Source: Monosiga brevicollis MX1 (taxonomy: Eukaryota > Opisthokonta > Choanoflagellata > Craspedida > Salpingoecidae). From it: a stretch of DNA of 64,000 nt. Within the stretch, counting starts at the first letter, position 1. Every line of letters starts with the position of its first letter. Under the pieces are notes generated by a model that saw nothing but the letters and a program-made list of their open reading frames with translations, had not been told where the DNA came from and made no database searches. The stretch covers positions 1,962,955 through 2,026,954 of the forward strand of contig NW_001865041.1 in the NCBI RefSeq assembly GCF_000002865.3, written 5' to 3'. This document shows, one piece after another, positions 1 through 10,760 of this stretch. Both the position numbers and the translations under genes were made by a program.

Positions 1-287
1 ATGCTGGCACAGGTGAGGAAGGCTAGGGCTCTATGCACGAGGGTGTAAAGCCGCTGCTCGACCAGCATGCACAGATGATGCCATGTACTTATTTGAATGT
101 GGGTACGCCTTTTGGGTTTTGGGGGATCTGCCATCAGGTGGCAACACTTCAAGAGGCATGTCGACAAGCTCAGGCACAGCAAGCTGCTTTGCGCAAGGTT
201 TTACAGGACTTTGCTACTGCCTTTGTGTCTCCCAGCAATCCCTTTTTGGATGTCTCTCTGCCGCAGATGCGACCCACCTCGAGCTGA
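1..287 (+). CDS. 3' end of a coiled-coil protein gene (partial)
   Basis: The window opens inside a plus-strand gene. An exon piece at 1-12 (MLAQ) is followed by a GTGAGG donor at 13. An acceptor CAG ends at 137, and exon 138-287 continues in phase 0 to a TGA. The visible product tail is about 53 residues and begins VATLQEACRQAQAQQ. It is rich in Gln and Ala with heptad-like hydrophobics, so a coiled coil is likely, and it ends in a Pro/Ser-rich stretch. The body of the gene lies upstream of the window and the family cannot be named. The open intron makes an unspliced start at 33 possible, but the splice consensus favours the model given. Confidence 0.45.
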
Positions 288-736
288 CCGCCCTGTTCTC
301 TCTCCGATCCGCGTGATGGTTATTGGTTGGCTGGTTGATGGAGCCAGACCCATGCGAGCATTCGCTCTACCGCATTGAGACTTTCATCTACTAGCGATAA
401 TTGATCCCTATGTATATAGCCTCCGCGGCTGCTTCACATCCCCTGCTGCCCTGCTGCCCACTGCGCCGCGCCCTTCCACACACCACCGCTCCATAGCATC
501 CGAAAGTATTTTACTTACATGTTGGGATCAAGTACATGTAGGCACACGACGTGTGCGTGTCGTCCCATTTTGATGACAAGTTCAGTCCGAAAAACAAACA
601 GTGACTTCGCTTTGCTGCTGCATCTTCATACACTTCGACTTCTCACAAGAATGGATTGGGGTGTGGGCAGTCAGTCAACAGTTGTTGACCAGGGCTTTGA
701 CCCTTGTTCTTTTTTTTTTTTCCCCTCAGCGTCTAG
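288..736. other. Spacer, no gene seen
   Basis: No convincing coding exon is visible. The stretch has a C/T-rich part around 420-490 and a T-run at 711-721 just before the ATG at 737. It probably holds the 3' UTR of the first gene and the promoter and 5' UTR of the next. Confidence 0.5.
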
Positions 737-3700
737 ATGGAGCTGTACAGTTGGTTTATGCTTGCCGCTGCCAGCCTGATCGGCTTGCTCTGGGTACTAT
801 ACAGCCTGTCATGGCTTGATCAACAAGAGGCGCAGCCGCAGCCAGCTGCTTCTCAAGAAATGCACGAGCAGTCAGATAAACGATCTGTCTCGACGCGACC
901 TGCCCAAAATGCAAGTCCAGCGGCAGCTGTACTTGCAGACCCATCCTCGACAACGAGTGCCAGAGCGATGCCAGAGGCCGTGCATGAAAAAGGTGAGCCA
1001 CTCAAACAACACCACTTCCTCGCCAAAATGCTGCTCCAATAACCACTCACCTGCAAACCGTGCAATCCAAAGCCGTCCTGGCCAGTACTGCGCATGCAAC
1101 AGGTCCTCAAGCAGCCGCCCAATCTTCCTCGGCCGTTCAGCTTGCGGCTCGACCAAAGTCGATGCAACCAAATGCGCCCAACACCAAAGCTTCCGAAGCT
1201 CTGACTGCGCAAGTCAAGTCCGATCAAGCAAATTTTGCTCAAAAACAAGCTGCCCAGGAGCGAGCTGCCAAAGAACGAGCTGCCCAAGAACGAGCTGCCC
1301 AGGAGCGAGCTGCCCAAGCACAGGCTGCCCAGGAGCGAGCTGCTGAAGCAAAGGCTGCTCAAGAACGAGCTGCCCAAGAACGAGCTGTTCAGGAGCGAGC
1401 TGCTCAAGCACGGGCTGTTCAAGAACGAGCTGCTCAAGCAAAGGCTGTTCAGGAGCGAGCTGCTCAAGCAAAGGCTGCTCAGGAGCGAGCTGCTCAAGCA
1501 AAGGCTGCTCAAGAACGAGCTGCTCAAGCAAAGGCTGTTCAGGAGCGAGCTGCTGAAGCAAAGGCTGCCAAAGAACGAGCTGCCCAAGAACGAGCTGCCC
1601 AGGAGCGAGCTGCCCAAGCACAGGCTGCCCAGGAGCGAGCTGCTGAAGCAAAGGCTGCTCAAGAACGAGCTGCTCAAGCAAAGGCTGTTCAGGAGCGAGC
1701 TGCTCAAGCAAAGGCTGTTCAGGAGCGAGCTGCTCAAGCAAAGGCTGCTCAGGAGCGAGCTGCTCAAGCAAAGGCTGCTCAGGAACGAGCTGCCCAAGAA
1801 CGAGCTGTTCAAGAACGAGCTGCTCAAGCAAAGGCTGTTCAGGAACGAGCTGCTCAAGCAAAGGCTGCTCAGGAGCGAGCTGCTGAAGCAAAGGCTGCTC
1901 AAGAACGAGCTGCTCAAGCAAAGGCTGTTCAGGAGCGAGCTGCTGAAGCAAAGGCTGCTCAAGAACGAGCTGCTCAAGCAAAGGCTGTTCAGGAGCGAGC
2001 TGCTCAAGCAAAGGCTGCTCAGGAACGAGCTGCCCAAGAACGAGCTGTTCAAGCACGGGCTGTTCAGGAGCGAGCTGCTCAAGCAAAGGCTGCTCAGGAG
2101 CGAGCTGCTGAAGCAAAGGCTGCTCAGGAACGAGCTGCCCAAGAACGAGCTGCCCAGGAGCGAGCTGCTCAAGAACGAGCTGCCCAAGAACGAGCTGCTC
2201 AGGAGCGAGCTGCTCAAGCAAAGGCTGCCCAGGAGCGAGCTGCTCAAGCAAAGGCTGCTCAGGAGCGAGCTGCTCAAGCAAAGGCTGCTCAGGAGCGAGC
2301 TGCTCAAGAAGGGCTGCTCGAAAACGAGCTGCTCAAGAACGAAGCAAGAACGGCCGCTCAGGAGCGAGCTGCTCAAGCAAAGAGCTGCCCAGGAACGAGC
2401 TGCCCAGGAGCAAGCTGCTCAAGAACGAGCTGCTCAACGACTGGCCGCTCAAGAACGAGCTGCTCAGGAACAAGCTGCTCAGGAACGAGCTGCTCAACGA
2501 CTGGCCGCTCAGGAACGAGCTGCCCAGGAACGAGCTGCTCAACGACTGGCCGCTCAAGAACGAGCTGCTGAACGACTGGCCGCTCAAGAACGAGCTGCTG
2601 AACGACTGGCCGCTCAAGAACGAGTTGCTCAACGACTGGCCGCTCAGGAACGAGCTGCCCAGGAACAAGGTGCTCAGGAACAAGCTGCTCAGGAACGAGC
2701 TGCTCAACGACTGGCCGCTCAGGAACGAGCTGCTCAGGAACGAGCTGCTCAACGACTGGCCGCTCAGGAACGAGCTGCCCAGGAACGAGCTGCCCAGGAA
2801 CGAGCTGCTCAGGAACAAGCTGCTCAGGAACAAGCTGCTCAACGACTGGCCGCTCAAAAACGAGCTGCCCAGGAACAAGCTGCTCAGGAACGAGCTGCTC
2901 AGGAACGTCAAGAGCGAGCTGCTCAGGAACGAGTCGCTGAAGCAAAGGCTGTCAAACAAGCTGCTCGAAAACAAGCTGCTCGAAAAAAAGCTGCTCAAAG
3001 ACATTCTCAGGAACAAGCTGCCCAGGAACGAGCTGCCCAGGAACGAGCTGCACAAGCTGCTCGAAAATATGCTGCTCAAAAACATGCTGCTCGAAAAAAA
3101 GCTGCTCAAAGCCATTTCCAGAAACGAGCTGACCAGAAACGAGCTGCCCAAGAACGACCCGCTGAAGCAAAGGCTGTCAAACAAGCTAATCGAAAACATG
3201 TTGCTCGAAAAAAAGCTGCTCAAAGACATTCTCAGGAACGAGCTGTCCCAAAAAGAAGTGCTCAAGCAAAGGCCGTTCGAAAACAATTTGCTCACGCAAG
3301 AATTGCTGAAGCAAAGGTTGCTGAAGCACAGGCTGGTCGAGCAAAGGCTTTAGAAGCGAAAGCTGCTCGAATCAAGGCTGCTGCTCGAGCAAAGGCTGCT
3401 CGAGCAAAGGCTGCTCAAGCAAAGGCTGCTCAAGCAAAGGCTACTTACGCAGAGGCTGCTGCTCAAGCACAAGTTGCTCAAGAACGAGTTGCTCAAGCAA
3501 AGGCTGCTTACGCAAAGGCTGTTGCTCAAGCAGAAGCTGCTCAAGGACAAGCTGCTCTGGCTCTCAAGCACGGGTTGCTCGAAGACGAGCTGCTCGAGCG
3601 AGGCCTGGCTCTCAAGCACGAGTTGCTCAAGCATGGGCTGCTTATGTACGGGCTGGTGCTCTAGCACGGGCTGCTCAAGGAAGGGCTGCTCAGGCAAAGA

Positions 3701-4569
3701 TGGCTTATGCAAAGGCTTCTGCTCAGGCAAAGGTAGCCCTCTCAAAGGTTTCTCCTCGAGCAGAAGTTGCTCGAAGTCAAACTGTTCGAGCTGGACCTGA
3801 AAACCCTCAAGTGAAGGCTGCTTTTGCAAAGCTCTTTCGAAGAAAAAAAGCTCGAAGAAAAGCTGCTCATGCCAAGGCTGCTCGAAAACGCGCTGCTCTA
3901 GCAAAGACTGCTCGAGGACCAGCAGGGGCTACTGAAGCAAAGGCTGCTCAAAAACGCGCTGCTGCTCAAGAACGCGCTGCTGAGGCAAGGGCTGCCAAAA
4001 AAGCTGCTCGAAAACAAGCTCAAGCCCAGGCCGCGAAAGCAAAGGCTGCCAAAAAAGCTGCTCGAAAACGAGCTGCTCAAGAACGAGCTGCTGAAGCAAA
4101 GGCTGCTCAGGAAAAAGCTGTTGAAAAAGAATGGACTGCTGAAGCAAAGGCTGCTCAGGAAAAAGCTGCTCAAGAACGAGCTGCTGAAGCAAAGGCTGCC
4201 AAAAAAGCTGCTCAAAAACGAGCTACTCAAGAACGCGTGGCTGCAGCAAAGGCTGCCAAAATAGCTGCTCGAAAACAAGCTCAAGACCAGGCCGCTGAAG
4301 CAAAGGCTGCCAAAAAAGCTGCTCGAAAACGAGCTGCTCAAGAACGAGCTGCTCAAGAACGAGCTGCTGAAGCAAAGGCTGCTCAGGAAAAAGCTGTTGA
4401 AAAAGAATGGACTGCTGAAGCAAAGGCTGCTCGGGAACGAGCTGCTCAATTAATAGCTGCTGAAGAAAGAGCTGCTGAAGCAAGAGCTGCTGAAGCAAGA
4501 GCTGCTGAAGCAAGAGCTGCTCGGGTTTATGCAAGATCTTCCGCTCAGGCAAAGGTAGCTTCTTCTTAG
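737..4569 (+). CDS. Membrane-anchored Ala/Gln/Glu/Arg 15-base-repeat protein (frame switches; may continue into the kinase region)
   Basis: ATG at 737 opens a short N-terminus with a hydrophobic segment (residues about 6-27), likely a signal anchor, then a polar Ser/Pro/Ala linker. Exon 1 ends at 992 (AAAG/GTGAGC). Exon 2 starts at 1073 (phase 1), giving EKAVLAST. From about 1240 the protein is built of five-residue units such as AAQER, AAQAK and AVQER, predicted as a long Ala-rich charged helix or coiled coil. The repeat frame is frame 1 to about 2388, frame 2 from there to about 3560, then frame 1 again to TAG at 4567-4569. No GT donors near the first switch allow an intron. The reading is therefore either broken or damaged by assembly errors in the repeat. 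The last GTAGCT at 4555 could be a donor that skips the stop and joins the alpha-kinase region in frame. No domain family was recognised in the repeat part. Confidence 0.5.
1240..4550 (+). repeat. Degenerate 15-base tandem repeat, stop-free in several frames
   Basis: Units are of the type GCTGCTCAAGAACGA, GCTGCTCAAGCAAAG and GCTGCCCAGGAGCGA, repeated more than 200 times with point variation. Higher-order repeats are visible; for example the stretch around 1240-1340 recurs around 1565-1665. The unit length is a multiple of three and units contain almost no stop codons on either strand, so long open frames appear in several plus frames and in minus frames (853-2376 and 1214-2281). Those antisense frames are shadows. 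In the last kilobase the unit changes to AAKKAARKR/AAEAKAAQEK types. Confidence 0.9.
3764..3968 (+). repeat. Copy A of a ~200-base duplicated block
   Basis: This segment encodes VARSQTVRAGPENP and the following Lys/Arg/Ala-rich stretch. It recurs almost unchanged at 4821-5054. Copy A is open in frame 1. Confidence 0.85.
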
Positions 4570-4820
4570 GATATGATCTGTTTGTGGTCAATTCACAAAG
4601 CAAACAGAGGAAATTGAGGTACAAAGTAAGAATGCCACTTCCGGTCTACAGGACCGTACTTATATCTCGGTGGCAGGAACAATCACAATGTTCTACAGGC
4701 TTCCTTGACGAGCGCCGTCAAGGATCATCAGACATCATTCTGGACTGATATCTTCCAGAGTGTTCCAGTAGCTTCTGGACATACGTCTATGCTTGTAGTC
4801 CAATACTTCTCGTCGACCTA
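4570..4820 (+). other. Unique insert between the two duplicated blocks (probable intron)
   Basis: About 250 bases of non-repetitive sequence interrupt the repeat gene directly after its stop codon. If the gene continues to the kinase, this is intron sequence, with a donor at 4555 and an acceptor after 4897, for example the AAG at 4931-4933, which restores the kinase frame. Otherwise it is the spacer between two genes. Confidence 0.4.
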
Positions 4821-5054
4821 AAGTTGCTCGAAGTCAAACTGTTCGAGCTGGACCTGAAAACCCTCAAGTGAAGGCTGCTTTTGCAAAGCTCTTTTGAAGA
4901 AAAAAAGCTCGAAGAAAAGCTGCTCATGCCAAGGCTGCTCGAAAACGCGCTGCTCAAGCCAAGGCTGCTCGAAAACGCGCTGCTCTAGCAAAGACTGCTC
5001 GAGGACCAGCAGGGGCTACTGAAGCAAAGGCTGCTCAAAAACGCGCTGCTGCAG
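4821..5054 (+). repeat. Copy B of the duplicated block, with an internal stop
   Basis: Nearly identical to 3764-3968 but with C to T at the codon corresponding to TTC/CGA, giving TGA at 4895-4897, and with an extra 30-base unit (AKAARKRAAQ). After the stop, the frame is open straight into the VWA/alpha-kinase region (4898-6667). Confidence 0.85.
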
Positions 5055-6884
5055 CAAAGACTGCTCAAAGACTGGCAGCGGCTGCTAAAGCACAGACTGC
5101 TCAGGTCCAACCCATGCGCGTTGAACTAGCCTCCACTCTTATCGTTTCCCCTCAAACCTTGAGGGACGCAGCACTGTATGGTCGCGAGGATAAAACTCGT
5201 CCAGGGCCAAGTGGTGAAGTGCGGTGTAAGTTGATTCATCATGGCGTCGTGTACATCACCGACGAAACGAAAAGCACAGTCATCACTCATTGGCGCCTTG
5301 ACGGTCAACGCAAAGATGACGTCAAGAGTTTGGTGAATGTTTTTGAGAGCGTCCACATTGTGCTGGTGGTTGATGGTCGTGGACTCATGCGCGAGGACGG
5401 CGTCACTCAATATCAGTCTCGCGCAGAGGTCGTCTTCATGTCCCTCCTCAAAGTTTTTCGCGACTTGCAGGCTAATGCCAGCCGTGATCTTCAAAGCGCC
5501 CTGAAGAACTTGTCTATTTCCCTGATTCTCTTTGCAGAGGAAGCAAGAGTTGAGCTAAACCGGGTTCCTCTGAGTCCAGCTCTCTTGTCAAAGCTTCAAG
5601 ATCTTGCAAAGGCAGTTGCCAGTGATCAGGGGTCTTACTTATCTGGATTGACGGCCCTTGAAGAGCTGTTGGGACCGGAAGTAGAGGCCAGCTCGCGCAT
5701 TATGGTGCTCTGGCTCAGTGATGGGGCGCCCAGTGACCATGTCTTCGAGCGATGCTCCCATGACATCGAGGTTTGGAAATGCCTTGACGATTCCGACGAT
5801 TCCGACGATTCCGACGAAGCTGATTGTGTCAAAGGTGATGCCTGTCGAACAGAAGTCAAAACAAACGTTCGAGAGCAAATCTTGCGCCGCGTTCAGCGCC
5901 TTGGTGATACGCTTGGGCAAAATCGCTTGAGCTTCAATACCGTTGGTTTTGGGCCAGTAGACTCGGGGTTTGAAATGCTTCACGACATGGCTGCTGTCTT
6001 GATACATGGTCAATGTCTCAGCCTGGGCCTTAACGTGGCTGCTCTTATCAATGCTTTTTTGACATCGACCGAGACTAGCTCAACGCTTCTGTTGGCGACC
6101 GCCGGCAAGCGTCAAGAACAGGTCAGAAATGAAGTGGTGGAGAAGCGAGCATGGCACCTGTATACCAACCGCCTGCGTCGCAAGTATACGTTTAGCAAGA
6201 AGCAGCGGTTTCGGAGTCAGCGACTGGTGCCGGGAGCTGACGGCATTGGCGTTTCCAAAACACATTTTTCGTCGGGCCGAGAGCGTTACGCCTTTGATTG
6301 CACGGAGGTGGCTCGCGAGCGTGCAGATGCAGCGCAGGTCAAGGGGCTCCGTCTTGTCGCCAAGAAGAGTCGAGCTGAGAAAAAGTTGAGGTTCTATGAA
6401 CAAAGCGTCAAAACGCAATCGGCTGCCCAAGCGATGGCCGACTGCTTCAACAAATGTTTGCAGGCTTGTTTTTCCAGTCCTCAGCCCACATTGCTCCTCA
6501 ATTTTGTGCCTTGTGCGATTTACGAGGTTGATGATGCCAGTCGTTCAGGTGGCAGAGCCTGGTTCTTGGCCGAGCCGTTCCTCGAGGGCAGGTTCTGCCA
6601 ATGGAACGCCAAACAATGCTGGTGGTGTACGGAAGAACATTGGTGTAACAGTGCGTATCGGTACTAGCGAGCTGTGTATCGACGACGTCACTCAGGCCTT
6701 CAGTCACTTTTCCTATAGACGGTCCAACTGTTCAATGCTGATCTGCAACATTCAGGGCATTTGGAATGAATCCGATGGTTTTTGGTTAACTGGCCCGGTC
6801 ATTCATTCTGACACCGATGGAGAGGAGGGCATCGACAAATTTTTCCATTCCCACAGGTGCTCCAAGTTGTGCCAAATGCTCTGA
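4934..6884 (+). CDS. VWA domain plus alpha-kinase (predicted catalytically dead; one-base frame break)
   Basis: The open frame from 4898 has its first in-frame ATG at 5114. It continues the Lys/Ala repeat into a globular region. A VWA-like fold follows: VHIVLVVDG at the MIDAS strand (D-G-R-G, not D-x-S-x-S), VLWLSDGAPSD, then FNTVGFGP. From about 6180 an alpha-kinase domain follows: RLVAKKS (likely the ATP lysine), FLAEPFLEGRFCQWN, QAFSHFSY, then the zinc-type tail HSHRCSKLC. The VWA/alpha-kinase pairing is known from Dictyostelium VwkA. Frame 2 fails near 6607: dropping one A from an AAA run restores NANNAGGVRKN and the rest of the domain to TGA at 6882-6884. The D-x-Q-G motif is NIQG and T-D-P is TGP, so activity is unlikely. 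It may be the 3' part of the repeat gene upstream. Confidence 0.75.
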
Positions 6885-7701
<817 letters not shown>

Positions 7702-10447
7702 ATGGAGAAGTGGGTGTCAGCACATCCTCGTGAGGTGCGCGCTGCCATCGGGCGGAGCGAGGGACCCGAGGGCACTCCGCCACCACCCGGACACTTTGGT
7801 ATGCAGCCCACGTCCGGTTGCTGCGACGGCTACTTACAGGTCCGACCGCCACAGCCGCTCTCCTGCTGTTATTTCACCCGTCGCACAATGTTCATGCTGA
7901 TGTACTTGGTTATGATGCCTGCCACCTCTCTCCTGCCCAAGGCCAACATTGTGATGATTCCTGAGGAATACGCCGATCAATTTGAGGAATTCTGCCGCCT
8001 CAACTGTCGGCCCTGTCCTCTGCTGTTTCGCAGTGCCCCAGGGCAGACTGATGCAGGACCACTCGCTTTGAGCGCTGTTTGACCAATGCTGGAGTGCCTG
8101 TGCGAAACATCGAGCAAGGTTGCAATGTCAGCATGTACCGGTGAGCTTGGGCCCCTGCTTCATTTGACCCACGAGCCATGATCATGGGCCACCATTATTA
8201 AACAAATCCACGTCTTGTTCAAGTCATTTTGCTGCCTCCCTCTCATGCCGGCGGGCCGCTTTTGCATGGTTGATATTCCTGTACCAATCAGTACCAACCG
8301 TCAGTGTGACCCCGTACCCCCCTTTCACGGACCCATGGTCGTCAGCATGCGGCCCGTGCCTGCTGACATGGTGGATCGAGCCACCGAAGCCACCATCGAG
8401 AGTGTGCTTGCACACGGCGCTGTCATCCATGCTGGCAATCCCCTCGCACTTGGTATTACCGATATTGACGAACCGGACTTTGGCGATCCGGTCCGCTTTG
8501 AGCCCGGGGACGTTCCCTGCTTCTGGGCTTGTGGCGTCACCTGCTCCATGGCCGTTGTCTCGGCTCGGTTGCCTCTTGTCATCACCCATAAACCGGGCTG
8601 CATGTTTATCACCGATCTTAAGGTTGGTTCTACATGGATGGTTCAAGGAGGCGGAAGCTCGCCCACTGGTGCTCATCGGCGAGAAACGCAAAGCATGTCA
8701 ACTCACGTGCTTGGTTGTAGGAGGATGAAGTGGGCGAGGTCGTCAAGATGCCAGGGCTGGCCGGCTTTCCAGCTCGTTTGCAGGCGCGAATCAACACTCT
8801 TGAGGCCTTGCTTTGGGAAGATCCCATGAAGCGGGGCATCGAGTACCTGAAACTGCCCACCCAGCTTTGGCACAGTGCTGTGGCTTTGCAACGTGCAAAG
8901 CGTGTCCTCATCACTACCGGGTTCCCCTGCGTCATGGCCGACCCACCAACGGAATCGGATGGTCCACTCGGGGCCGTAGTACTCGCCGTAGCCCTCGCTC
9001 GACTTGGCATACATGTACGCAACGTGCACCTTCTCCGTTGGTTTGCTAGTGTGACGCACGGGCAGAAAAAACAAAACACAACAAATAAGGCGGTGGCGGG
9101 TGGGGACTTCTCAAAATCGGGAAGTGCCTTTCTATTTGTGACATGCTTTGTGACCAAGGACTCAAATCCTGCTTTTTGTTCTGTTCAGTCAACTATCGTG
9201 GTAGAGCCAATCAACGAAAAGGTGGTCGAGGCCGCTTTCAATCAAGCGCGCTGTTTAGCACCAGAAGTTGCGGAACAACTGGAGTTGGTCATCACGGGCG
9301 AGCTGACTGGTGCGTTGTCGACACAACCTGCCGCTGATCCAGTGTGTCTCTTTGAGTGAGACGTGCTTTTTGAAACTCGGGAGACGGCCGGTTTCTGCTT
9401 GTTATTCCCGTCAGGGCTCACAGCATTCGCGCCATGGGGGATTTTCATACACGTCGGCAGATGATGCGGCTGAGGCCATGCTCAACAAGCTGCAGGTGGA
9501 CGTTTTGGTGGCCATTGAGCGCGCGGGGCTCAGCAAATCCCGGTCCTATCGCACCATGCGCGCCCGCAAAATGCACGGCGTTGTCAATATCGAGGCTCTT
9601 TTTGACGCCGCAGGTGGGCGGTAGCCTCGGTGCATCCCAGCGCGCCTTGTTCGTTTACCCCGTTCACCTCAAGTGCTAATCTGCCCCTCGCTGCGTCCCT
9701 GTTTTCTTTTCTTTTTGTGGTTGCACAGAGAAGAAAAAGCTTGTTACCATCGGGATTGGAGATGGGGGCAATGAATTGGGCATGGGCAAAGTTCGTACAC
9801 ACCCTGTGGCCGTAATGACCTGTGTTTCTCCTCTTTGGTATTCGATCCAGACCGCTTGTGCAGCTCGTGCGCCTTGATGCAGGCTCCTGGTTTCTGGCGC
9901 CATGGCAGGTGTCCCATCTTGTGGAATGCGCCATCTCGCTTGGGTTTTACATTGCATGTACGACATCCACTCAATTTTTGATTGCGGCTGGCGTGAGCAA
10001 TTGGGGCGCCTTGGGCTTGGCTTGTGCAACGCTTCTTCTCGACGCGCATGCGCGGTCATCTACCAACGGTAGGCATGCGACATCCAGTACTTTGTTCTGT
10101 AGTTGTCTCGGTGTCATTTGAGGGGTCCTGATACCCACTTTGCATACTCTTTGCTCGTTGCGATCAGAACTGGCCCCAAAGTTGCCCACTACTGATTTTG
10201 AGCGCACTGTCTTGCGCGATATGGTCAGTGGTTGCATGCCCAGCCTCTCTTCCCGTCATGTTGGAGTGGTAGTCATCGCACAATAGCTCATATGAAAATT
10301 GCTATCCTGCAGTTCGATGCCGGATGCCGTGACGGTGTCAAGCCGGAGCAAGAGATGAGCGTAGATGGCATGCTTTATGACAACGAGCATGCCGACTTTT
10401 TGACTCGCGTGCGCCAGCTCTGTCTAAAGGATTGGGCCACTGCGTAG
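7702..10447 (+). CDS. DGLUCY: D-glutamate cyclase-like protein (DUF1445 + DUF4392), internal segment missing
   Basis: The family lactonises D-glutamate to 5-oxo-D-proline; the animal enzyme is mitochondrial. Exons: 7702-7839, 7942 to about 8066, 8067-8140, 8292-8622, 8721-9014, 9189-9341, 9415-9613, 9729-9794, about 9883-10068, 10168-10223, 10313-10447. The first domain shows GYLQ/ANIVMIPEEYA across an intron, CRPCPLL, PMVVSMRPVP, DVPCFWACGV and FITDLK. The second shows VLITTGFP, TESDGPLGA, VAIERAG, TIGIGDGGNELGMGK, AAGVSNWGALGLA and the VDG tail. This two-domain order matches vertebrate DGLUCY. Between PGQTDAGPLA and FERCLTNAG about 45 expected residues, including the usual GCSFSFE motif, are absent and the frame shifts (near 8066). 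The gene is therefore broken here, or the assembly has lost sequence. Confidence 0.82.
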
Positions 10448-10760
10448 GCAAGCTAGGGTTTTGCACCTTCGCAACTCTTGGAAAGAATGAATTATTTTTT
10501 TCTGAAACCGCATCTCATCATACAAAGAAGGCGTTATCTTGGGAACAGCCAATTCACAACCTTTGAACGGTGGCCTCACTCAGGTGGGTGGGCTGTATTC
10601 AACGTCCAGCACTCGTGTTTGTGGCCGGAAAGTGGAGGGTCTGAACGGTGGCACAGACCGATAATAATAAACAAAAGGACACTCACTCAAGCTGTATTCG
10701 AAAAAACACAGCACTGAAGATGTCCATTTTTCCTGTCGCCGGGCCGGATTGGCAAGCTAC
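10448..10760. other. Convergent 3' spacer
   Basis: Lies between the stop of the D-glutamate cyclase (+) and the stop of the FAM92 gene (-). It holds only the two 3' UTRs; an AATAAT/AATAAA-like string occurs near 10662. Confidence 0.5.

Noticed and set aside
853-2376. Long minus-strand open frames (about 507 and 355 codons) opposite the repeat gene
   Set aside because: They are shadows of a 15-base repeat that lacks stops in most frames; they have extreme Leu/Ser or Leu/Gln/Pro composition and no start or splice support.
2333-3295. Minus-strand Ser/Leu/Phe-rich open frames opposite the repeat gene
   Set aside because: Same repeat effect; composition is the exact complement of the coding units.
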